Shown: one piece after another, positions 6,466 through 11,803 of the stretch
How the letters are laid out: every line of letters begins with the position of its first letter
How positions within the stretch are numbered: the first letter of the stretch is position 1
From: RGIG3002 sp045546775
Lineage (GTDB): Bacteria > Bacillota > Clostridia > Lachnospirales > Lachnospiraceae
Assembly (NCBI GenBank): GCA_045546775.1
Contig: JAZQDM010000073.1
Span: 1 to 11,803, forward strand
Direction: 5' to 3'
Length of the DNA: 11,803 nt
Program-made: the position numbers and the translations under genes
The notes under the pieces: model-generated
What the model saw: the letters and a program-made list of their open reading frames with translations, nothing else
Databases searched by the model: none
Told to the model about the DNA's origin: nothing

Positions 6466-6486
6466 GTTATACAAGGAGAAAAAAGT

Positions 6487-7383
6487 ATGGAGTATGAAAC
6501 ATTTAAAAAAGGAATGTATCGGATGGCAGAGGCTCAAGCGGAGGAAAATGCAACGTGTCATGTGGATGGGAAAAGATTTTTATTACCTCTTGAGGGACGG
6601 ACAATAGAATGTGTTGTATATTGTGATAATCCCCAAGCACCGATTTTATTTTGCGCCTATGGCGGAGGATTTGTTTTTGGCGCATGTGCATTGGATAATG
6701 GATTGTGGTATACACTTCACCAAAAATTAGGAATGACGGTTGTGTCTATTGGTTATCGAAGGGCGCCGGAGTTCCCGTTCCCGTCCGCTTTGTATGACGT
6801 GTACGATAGTATTGAATACATAGAAAGTCATCAGACGGACTTCGGGTTAGAGTCCACGGAATTTTATGTTTACGGAAACAGTGCCGGTGCAAATCTTGCT
6901 ACAGGTGTCTGCCGTTTGGATTTGCAGCGCGGAAACAAATTAGGTATTCGGAAACAACTTTTGAATTATCCGTATTGCGATGTGGCAACGGAACCGGCAA
7001 AAAAGGGGCACACGGCAGAGGAACAGTTTATGTATCGGATTTTTCCGGAAGATTACTGCAAGGCGGAGGAATTGTTAAATCCGCTTGTGTCGCCGGTGTA
7101 CTCCGAAGTGGAAGACTTAAAGGGCATGCCATCGGCAGTGATTGCGCTGGCAGGGGATGATCCGCTGCTTGCAGAAGGAGCGCGCTATGCGGCGAAACTT
7201 CGGGCAGCAGGTGTGGATGTGAAAGTGCATACCGCGGACGAAATGGTGCACGGATACAGTGAGACATGGTTTAAAAATGACCGGCAGTATTTGGCGGAAA
7301 AGGTCATTCGGCAAATGGACGACGGCACTATGGAACAAAAAGTGTTTGAGACAATAGCGTTTTTCAGAAAGAATATTTTGTAG
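6487..7383 (+). CDS. Alpha/beta hydrolase of the HSL (fold-3) esterase family
   Basis: A 298-residue cytosolic hydrolase, probably a carboxylesterase. The catalytic triad can be read: Ser132 in GNSAG (130-134), Asp225 in GDDPL, and His255 in MVHGY. The oxyanion-hole motif, usually HGGG in this family, appears as YGGGFVFG with Tyr58 replacing the histidine. SIGYRRAPEFPFPSAL at 87-102 is the typical strand-turn following it. There is no signal peptide. The ATG at 6487 follows AAGGAGA at a good distance. It lies between a terminator and the pyrE promoter, so it may be transcribed alone. The last 11 codons overlap, in another frame, a stretch that resembles a methyltransferase fragment. Substrate unknown. 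Confidence 0.85.
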   Translation: MEYETFKKGMYRMAEAQAEENATCHVDGKRFLLPLEGRTIECVVYCDNPQAPILFCAYGGGFVFGACALDNGLWYTLHQKLGMTVVSIGYRRAPEFPFPSALYDVYDSIEYIESHQTDFGLESTEFYVYGNSAGANLATGVCRLDLQRGNKLGIRKQLLNYPYCDVATEPAKKGHTAEEQFMYRIFPEDYCKAEELLNPLVSPVYSEVEDLKGMPSAVIALAGDDPLLAEGARYAAKLRAAGVDVKVHTADEMVHGYSETWFKNDRQYLAEKVIRQMDDGTMEQKVFETIAFFRKNIL

Positions 7384-7415
7384 CCAAAGAGAAAATACCC
7401 TACGGAAACATCACG
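7350..7415 (+). pseudogene. Possible remnant of an MGMT-type (Ogt/ATL) DNA-binding domain
   Basis: In the frame open from 7350 to a TGA at 7494-7496, the residues read FQKEYFVAKEKIPYGNIT. The FQ, the aromatic, the Ala and the IPYG are spaced exactly as in alkylguanine-DNA methyltransferases (FQ..VW.AL..IPYG.T). The match ends after NIT, there is no PCHR active site and no start codon with a ribosome binding site, and the first part overlaps the esterase 3' end. It may be a decayed fragment or chance. Confidence 0.25.
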
Positions 7416-7424
7416 TCGAAATGG

Positions 7425-7453
7425 TTGAAAGATGCAAGCATTTATGGTAGTAT
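7425..7453 (+). promoter_or_regulatory. Sigma-A promoter of pyrE
   Basis: TTGAAA at 7425-7430 and TAGTAT at 7448-7453 are 17 bp apart. Transcription would start near 7460 and leave a leader of about 90 bases, including a tandem 8-base repeat (TACATGTG at 7471-7478 and 7479-7486). I see no PyrR-type binding loop or terminator in this leader. Confidence 0.6.
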
Positions 7454-7549
7454 AAACAAGATATTTGATTTACATGTGTACATGTGCGCAGGCTGAAATA
7501 TAAGAGAGTGGCTTGTGGTTTAATGAAACATATAGGAGGTCTTAGGACA

Positions 7550-8227
7550 ATGGAACAGTACAAGCAGGAATTTATTGAGTTTATGGTAGACAGTGAAGTA
7601 TTAAAATTTGGCGAGTTTACTTTAAAAAGCGGACGTAAGTCTCCGTTCTTTATGAATGCAGGCGGATACGTGACAGGCTCACAGTTAAAACGTCTTGGCG
7701 AGTATTATGCAAAAGCAATTCATGACAATTACGGGGATGACTTTGATGTACTGTTCGGACCGGCGTACAAAGGCATTCCGATTAGTGTTGTAACGGCAAT
7801 TGCTTACAGCGAATTGTACGGCAAAGAGGTGCGTTATTGCTCCGATCGTAAAGAAGAAAAAGACCATGGTGCAGACAAAGGAAGTTTCCTTGGAAGTACG
7901 TTAAAAGACGGGGACAGAGTTGTTATGATTGAGGATGTTACTACATCCGGAAAATCCATGGAAGAAACTGTTCCGAAAGTACGCGGTGCAGCAAATGTAG
8001 AAATTGTCGGCCTTATGGTATCTTTAAACCGTATGGAACGCGGAAAAGGCGAACAGAGCGCTTTGCAGGAAATCAAAGAAACTTACGGATTTGATGCCAA
8101 TGCGATTGTATCTATGGCAGATGTAGTAGAATGTTTGCACAACAAACCGTACAAAGGAAAAGTATATATTGATGATGCATTAAAAGCATCTATCGACGCA
8201 TATTATGAGCAGTATGGTGCAAAATAG
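7550..8227 (+). CDS. pyrE: Orotate phosphoribosyltransferase
   Basis: Joins orotate to PRPP to give OMP, the substrate of PyrF. The 225-residue protein has the PRPP-binding signature VVMIEDVTTSGKS at 124-136, the flexible catalytic loop RKEEKDHGADKGS at 100-112, and the N-terminal LKSGRKSPFF and FGPAYKGI segments typical of OPRTases. The ATG at 7550 is chosen because AGGAGGT (7534-7540) lies nine bases upstream. A GTG at 7484 and an ATG at 7523 are in frame but lack a binding site. A promoter sits about 100 bp upstream. The gap to the next small ORF is only 29 bp and contains no terminator, so cotranscription with the membrane-protein genes is likely. Confidence 0.95.
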   Translation: MEQYKQEFIEFMVDSEVLKFGEFTLKSGRKSPFFMNAGGYVTGSQLKRLGEYYAKAIHDNYGDDFDVLFGPAYKGIPISVVTAIAYSELYGKEVRYCSDRKEEKDHGADKGSFLGSTLKDGDRVVMIEDVTTSGKSMEETVPKVRGAANVEIVGLMVSLNRMERGKGEQSALQEIKETYGFDANAIVSMADVVECLHNKPYKGKVYIDDALKASIDAYYEQYGAK

Positions 8228-8256
8228 AGAAAGGTTTAGGAAGGCGAGGAACGGAC

Positions 8257-8409
8257 ATGGAAGAAAAAGTTTATAAAGTGATGCGTGGGACGGGTGCACT
8301 GAACATAGCAGTTGGTGTAGTTGCTATCGTAGTTGGAATTGTGAGTGGTGTTTTGCTTATTGTTGGAGGAGCAAAGCTTCTTGCAGGCAAATCTAAAATT
8401 TTATTCTAA
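8257..8409 (+). CDS. 50-residue single-span membrane protein
   Basis: A short ORF with a ribosome binding site (GCGAGGA, 8244-8250) six bases before its ATG and a TAA at 8407-8409. Residues 1-11 are charged (MEEKVYKVMRG), residues about 13-43 are strongly hydrophobic with valine-, isoleucine- and glycine-rich small residues, and the tail GKSKILF is basic. One long or two tightly packed membrane helices are possible. Small glycines recur through the helix (G20, G27, G31, G37, G38), which could support helix packing. It lies 29 bp after pyrE and before another small membrane protein gene. I recognise no family. Coding is supported by the start signal, amino-acid pattern and position, not by homology. 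Confidence 0.75.
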   Translation: MEEKVYKVMRGTGALNIAVGVVAIVVGIVSGVLLIVGGAKLLAGKSKILF

Positions 8410-8419
8410 ACAAAGGCAG

Positions 8420-8480
8420 CTGTCGCGGACAGGGTTTTCTTTTGCTGAAAAAAAGGAGAATTCTGACGCGGCAGTTTTAT
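8420..8480 (+). other. Overlapping alternative hairpins between two small membrane-protein genes
   Basis: CTGTC at 8420-8424 can pair with GACAG at 8428-8432 around GCG. Alternatively, CTGTCGCG at 8420-8427 can pair with CGCGGCAG at 8467-8474, and the second form is followed by TTTT. The two structures exclude each other. Either could act as a weak terminator or modulate readthrough into the next gene. Confidence 0.35.
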
Positions 8481-8497
8481 GATTTTTGGAGATGGAA

Positions 8498-8818
8498 ATG
8501 GCTTTAAAGAAAAATTATATTTTTACAAACAAAAAGTATTCGGAAAAGTCTATTATGTCTACGATTCTTGGATTGATTAGTGTGGGGTCGCTTCTTTTGG
8601 CGATATACCGCACTTTTTTGGCGGATGGAGAAGCCATGGTTGGATACGGATTGACCGCACTTTTGGCGCTTCTTTTTTCCGTTGCAGGACTTGTTTTAGG
8701 CATTATGGCAAAGATAGAAAAAGACAAATTTTATTTGTTTGCTTACATTGGAATGGGAACAAACATACTTGCTTTGCTTAGTATTGCAGGTATGGTTTAT
8801 TTAGGAAATTTTGCATAA
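8498..8818 (+). CDS. Small three-helix membrane protein (possibly DUF6142)
   Basis: A 106-residue protein with a short polar start (KKNYIFTNKKYSEKS) and three predicted membrane helices at about 21-38, 47-71 and 80-103. The FTNKK..S.K..MS..LGLIS opening resembles a small Lachnospiraceae membrane family that I believe is DUF6142, but this is recall only. The ATG at 8498 is preferred because GGAG (8488-8491) lies six bases upstream; ATG 8492 is too close to that site. The aminopeptidase gene starts 18 bp after its stop, so the pair is probably one operon. No catalytic residues are visible, and the function is unknown. Confidence 0.8.
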   Translation: MALKKNYIFTNKKYSEKSIMSTILGLISVGSLLLAIYRTFLADGEAMVGYGLTALLALLFSVAGLVLGIMAKIEKDKFYLFAYIGMGTNILALLSIAGMVYLGNFA

Positions 8819-8836
8819 ATGCGGAGGATTCATAAC

Positions 8837-10894
8837 GTGGATTATTCAGAACATTTGGAATTTGTAAAAGAGCGCCTGACGTTAGCGGAGGAGCGCATTG
8901 CACAAATGAAAGAGGAGAGGCTTGTAGAGGAGCCTTTTTATGCATATTTTTGTGATATGGCAGAGTTTGTAACGCTTGTCACAGATACTTGTAAATGGGT
9001 GCAGAGCACGGGATATCAAGAAGCAGATTTGGAGCTTTTGCAAAAAAAGAATAAAGAACTTTATGCGGATATTTTGCCAAAGCATTATGCCCGGTCTTAC
9101 GGTAATCCGGACTATGCGGTAAAGATGTTAGGGGAGTACGGGCAAATTTTGTCCTTTTTGTATACCCGGCTACGTGAGATGATTCCGCTTGCTTATGAGC
9201 AAAATATGGAAGGACTTGCCATTCGTGCGGAACTTTTTTTGGAAGTGTATCATATTTGTGTAAGTGCATTTGAGGAAGAAAGACAGCCGGATAAAAAAGA
9301 AATCGAGCAGGCAGTTTACTGGTATATGATGGATTATTCCGAGGATATGGCGTACGAGCGCATGGAAAACCAGATTAATCCGGAACGCGATTTTGCAAAA
9401 AAAATCATTATGGAAAGTGATTTGAGCGATCTTCGCTATTTGTACCGTTTTGGAGAATATGTGACGGACAATGAGATTGCTACTGCGAAGCATTTGCTTT
9501 CTATGTCGGAAGAAAAAATCAAACTGATGGCAGATACGTACACGGAAGGGTATCGCATCGGTTTTGAAGTGACAAACAAAGATATTACAAAGAAAAAAAC
9601 GGTAGGTATTTATTATTCCCTTGGATTTGAGAGGATGATCCGACAGGCGATTGAAAATTTTGAAAAAATCGGGTTGAAGGCAACCGTGTTCCGTGCACAG
9701 ACCGGCGTTGCAAGAAGCGGATACGGCGGTGCGTTCCCAAACAAACAGTACGATTTTGACCACAAGGAAGATATGGCGCTTTATTTGGATAAACATTATG
9801 TGAGCCGCCGTCTGGAAGGATTAAAAAACAGTTACGAAAAGAGAAAAGATTTGGCAGCGATTTACGGTGGTCCTGCAGTAGTGGAAACATTTGGCGAGAT
9901 ACCGTTTGCGCCGGAATTTAAAGAAAATGCGTGCAAACTTTCCAAGGAACAGCAAAAATTATCGGTGGAACTCAATTCTTCCGCAGGGAGCATTATCAAC
10001 GAATACATCAAGGGCGAAGAGAGAAGTTTTACCATTATTGCATTCCCGACACCGGAGGTGGGAGAAAATCACGGCGAAATTTTCGACCAGATTGTCCGCA
10101 TTAATACGCTGGATTATAAATTATATCAGGGAATCCAACAGACCATTATCGATTGTCTTGACAAAGCAGACCACGTAGTGCTTCGCGGTATGAACGGCAA
10201 CAAAACAAACCTTTGTGTGAAGCTTCACGAACTACAAAATCCGGAACAAGAATCCAATTTTGAAAACTGCGTAGCAGATGTGAATATTCCGGTAGGAGAA
10301 GTGTTTACATCGCCATTGTTAAAAGGAACGACAGGCCTTTTGCATGTTAGCAGAGTGTTCCTGCACGAGTTGGAATACAAAGAGCTGGAAGTAGAATTTA
10401 AAGACGGTATGGTTGCCGATTACAACTGTTCTAATTTTGAGACAGAGGAAGAGAACAAAAAATATATCAAAGACAATTTGTTGTATCATCACGATTCCCT
10501 TCCGATGGGTGAGTTTGCCATCGGTACCAATACAACCGCATATGTTGTGGCGAAGGAATATGATATTGCGGATAAACTGCCGATTTTGATTGCAGAAAAA
10601 ATGGGTCCTCATTTTGCCGTGGGCGATACGTGTTATTCCCATGCGGAAGATGTAAAAGTATACAATCCCGACGGCAAGGAATTGATTGCCAGAGAAAATG
10701 AAGTTTCCGCACTGCGAAAAGAGGATGTATCCAAAGCGTATTTTAATTGCCACACGGATATTACCATTCCGTATGATGAACTGGGAAGCCTTGTGGCAGT
10801 GACGAAGGAAGGCGAGGAAATCGCTATTATTGAAAACGGCAGATTTGTTCTGGCGGGATGTGAACAATTAAACGAGCCTTTCGAAAATTCATAA
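8837..10894 (+). CDS. M29-type metallo-aminopeptidase with a long N-terminal extension
   Basis: Cytosolic peptidase expected to remove N-terminal residues from peptides using two divalent metals. The C-terminal half carries the M29 (AmpS/AmpT) ligand set in order: Glu488 in PVGEVFTSP, Glu559 in MGEFAIGTN, His592 in AEKMGPHFAVG, and His639 and Asp641 in NCHTD. At 685 residues it is much longer than the usual roughly 410-residue M29 enzymes. The first roughly 220-270 residues are helical and rich in Glu/Lys/Tyr, with no motif I recognise. The GTG at 8837 is chosen because GCGGAGG lies nine bases upstream; the ATG at 8819 precedes that site and abuts the previous stop. No signal peptide is present. 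Substrate preference cannot be read. Confidence 0.85.
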   Translation: MDYSEHLEFVKERLTLAEERIAQMKEERLVEEPFYAYFCDMAEFVTLVTDTCKWVQSTGYQEADLELLQKKNKELYADILPKHYARSYGNPDYAVKMLGEYGQILSFLYTRLREMIPLAYEQNMEGLAIRAELFLEVYHICVSAFEEERQPDKKEIEQAVYWYMMDYSEDMAYERMENQINPERDFAKKIIMESDLSDLRYLYRFGEYVTDNEIATAKHLLSMSEEKIKLMADTYTEGYRIGFEVTNKDITKKKTVGIYYSLGFERMIRQAIENFEKIGLKATVFRAQTGVARSGYGGAFPNKQYDFDHKEDMALYLDKHYVSRRLEGLKNSYEKRKDLAAIYGGPAVVETFGEIPFAPEFKENACKLSKEQQKLSVELNSSAGSIINEYIKGEERSFTIIAFPTPEVGENHGEIFDQIVRINTLDYKLYQGIQQTIIDCLDKADHVVLRGMNGNKTNLCVKLHELQNPEQESNFENCVADVNIPVGEVFTSPLLKGTTGLLHVSRVFLHELEYKELEVEFKDGMVADYNCSNFETEEENKKYIKDNLLYHHDSLPMGEFAIGTNTTAYVVAKEYDIADKLPILIAEKMGPHFAVGDTCYSHAEDVKVYNPDGKELIARENEVSALRKEDVSKAYFNCHTDITIPYDELGSLVAVTKEGEEIAIIENGRFVLAGCEQLNEPFENS

Positions 10895-10910
10895 GATTTG
10901 TAAAAAAGTT

Positions 10911-10953
10911 CGTGCAATTTAGGCAAAAGTCTGTGCAAATACAGTGTTGCACG
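10911..10953 (+). promoter_or_regulatory. Cluster of GTGCAA/TTGCAC half-sites upstream of purE
   Basis: CGTGCAA at 10911-10917, GTGCAA at 10933-10938 and TTGCACG at 10947-10953 form nested inverted repeats: GTGCAA-N8-TTGCAC, and CGTGCAA...TTGCACG with a 29-base gap. The last half-site coincides with the -35 of the purE promoter. It is a candidate operator; no known regulator is assigned. Confidence 0.35.
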
Positions 10954-10975
10954 GAATGTAAAAGTTTAGTAAACT
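10947..10975 (+). promoter_or_regulatory. Sigma-A promoter of purE
   Basis: TTGCAC at 10947-10952 and TAAACT at 10970-10975 are 17 bp apart. Transcription would start near 10982 and leave a leader of about 50 bases. No purine riboswitch is visible in it, and no terminator for the aminopeptidase gene is seen in 10895-10946. Confidence 0.55.
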
Positions 10976-11033
10976 AATAATGTTAAGCGAAAATGAGTTG
11001 TGCAGTTTTTTTGTACAGGAAAAGGAGGAGAGC

Positions 11034-11534
11034 ATGGCACAGGTAGGAATTGTCATGGGAAGTGATTCAGACATGCCGGTTATGGCAAAAGCAGCAGATA
11101 TTTTGGAGGAACTTGGTATTTCATATGAGATGAAAATTATCTCTGCACACAGAGAACCGGATGTTTTTTTTGAATATGCGAAAACAGCAGAGGAAAAAGG
11201 ATTTAAAGTAATTATTGCAGGAGCAGGTATGGCAGCTCACTTGCCGGGTATGTGCGCAGCAATTTTCCCGATGCCGGTTATCGGTATCCCGATGCACACA
11301 ACTTCTTTGGGCGGAAGAGACTCTTTGTATTCCATCGTACAGATGCCGTCCGGAATTCCGGTTGCAACGGTGGCGATTAACGGTGGTGCGAATGCAGGCC
11401 TTTTGGCAGCGAAAATTCTTGCTACATCCGACGAAGCATTGCTTGCAAAATTGAAAGCATACGCAGAGGATATGAAAGTAGCTGTACAGAAAAAAGATGC
11501 ACATTTACAAGAAGTAGGATACAAAAATTATTAA
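11034..11534 (+). CDS. purE: N5-carboxyaminoimidazole ribonucleotide mutase
   Basis: Converts N5-CAIR to CAIR in de novo purine synthesis. This 166-residue protein is a class I PurE: GSDSD at 9-13 binds the phosphate, SAHRE at 37-41 carries the catalytic His39, GAGMAAHLPGM at 63-73 forms the active-site loop, and GGRDSLYSIVQMPSGIPVATVAI at about 93-115 is the class I signature. The ATG at 11034 follows AAGGAGG (11022-11028) by five bases; an in-frame ATG at 10980 has no site and lies at the expected transcription start. purM starts 39 bp downstream with no terminator between, so the two form the head of a purine operon. In bacteria this enzyme normally works with PurK, which is not in the window. 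Confidence 0.95.
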   Translation: MAQVGIVMGSDSDMPVMAKAADILEELGISYEMKIISAHREPDVFFEYAKTAEEKGFKVIIAGAGMAAHLPGMCAAIFPMPVIGIPMHTTSLGGRDSLYSIVQMPSGIPVATVAINGGANAGLLAAKILATSDEALLAKLKAYAEDMKVAVQKKDAHLQEVGYKNY

Positions 11535-11573
11535 AATACAAAAGCTGCAATACGTAGCGGAAAAGAGGATAAC

Positions 11574-11803
11574 ATGGATTACAAGAATGCAGGCGTTGAT
11601 ATTGAAGCCGGTTACAAATCAGTAGAATTGATGAAAGAATATGTAAAGAAAACAATGCGTCCGGAAGTACTTGGCGGACTTGGCGGATTTTCCGGTGCGT
11701 TTTCTTTGGAAAAAATTAAAGATATGGAAAAACCTACGTTAGTATCCGGTACAGACGGTGTAGGTACAAAAATTAAACTTGCTTTCCTTATGGACAAGCA
11801 CGA
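11574..11803 (+). CDS. purM: Phosphoribosylformylglycinamidine cyclo-ligase (AIR synthetase), 3' partial
   Basis: The first 76 residues of PurM, which closes the imidazole ring of FGAM with ATP to form AIR. The start MDYKNAGVDIEAGYKSVELM is typical of the family, followed by GGLGGFSGAF and the nucleotide-binding segment LVSGTDGVGTKIKLA, which is highly conserved. The ATG at 11574 has AAAAGAGG five bases upstream. The gene runs off the window edge, so the C-terminal half, including its glycine-rich ATP region, is not seen. It lies just downstream of purE. AIR made here feeds, through N5-CAIR, into the PurE step. Confidence 0.95.
   Translation, partial: MDYKNAGVDIEAGYKSVELMKEYVKKTMRPEVLGGLGGFSGAFSLEKIKDMEKPTLVSGTDGVGTKIKLAFLMDKH

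Noticed and set aside
7454..7549. Possible PyrR attenuator in the pyrE leader
   Set aside because: No PyrR binding-loop sequence and no terminator/antiterminator pair could be found in the roughly 90-base leader.
9170..9796. Long antisense ORF inside the aminopeptidase gene
   Set aside because: The + strand frame has clear domain motifs; the antisense product is rich in Phe, His and Ile, as expected from a shadow frame.
10976..11033. Possible purine riboswitch upstream of purE
   Set aside because: The leader is too short and lacks the conserved core of the purine aptamer.

Overview
The window looks like chromosomal DNA of a low-GC, anaerobic Gram-positive bacterium, most likely of the Lachnospiraceae (Clostridia). 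The grounds are AT-rich sequence, strong GGAGG-type ribosome binding sites, an oxygen-sensitive class III ribonucleotide reductase, and small membrane proteins of a type I associate with that group. The family assignment is an inference. Every gene I can support lies on the + strand.

Layout. Bases 2-79 hold the last codons of an unidentified gene, followed by a tight terminator. Bases 117-429 are a 313-bp non-coding element bounded by 22-bp perfect inverted repeats, with further paired blocks inside and two tandem hairpins at its centre. It looks like a MITE or a large structured RNA/DNA element. Next comes a promoter overlapped by two NrdR-box-like sites, then nrdD, whose product carries a fused C-terminal glutaredoxin-like domain. 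pyrF follows, then a CDP-alcohol phosphatidyltransferase, a DUF2809-like membrane protein, a DUF4261-like protein, a small SCP2-domain protein and an HSL-type esterase. A promoter then leads to pyrE, a 50-residue membrane protein, a three-helix membrane protein and a long M29-type aminopeptidase. The window closes with purE and the start of purM.

Functionally, the common thread is nucleotide supply: dNTPs (nrdD), UMP (pyrF, pyrE) and IMP (purE, purM). These genes are interleaved with lipid and membrane genes and small uncharacterised genes rather than forming one operon. Terminator-like hairpins follow the first gene, nrdD, the phosphatidyltransferase gene and the SCP2 gene, so several transcription units are likely.

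The most unusual items are the 313-bp inverted-repeat element, the NrdD-redoxin fusion with no nrdG beside it, and the 50-residue membrane ORF. I see no CRISPR array, rRNA, tRNA, transposase or phage gene.
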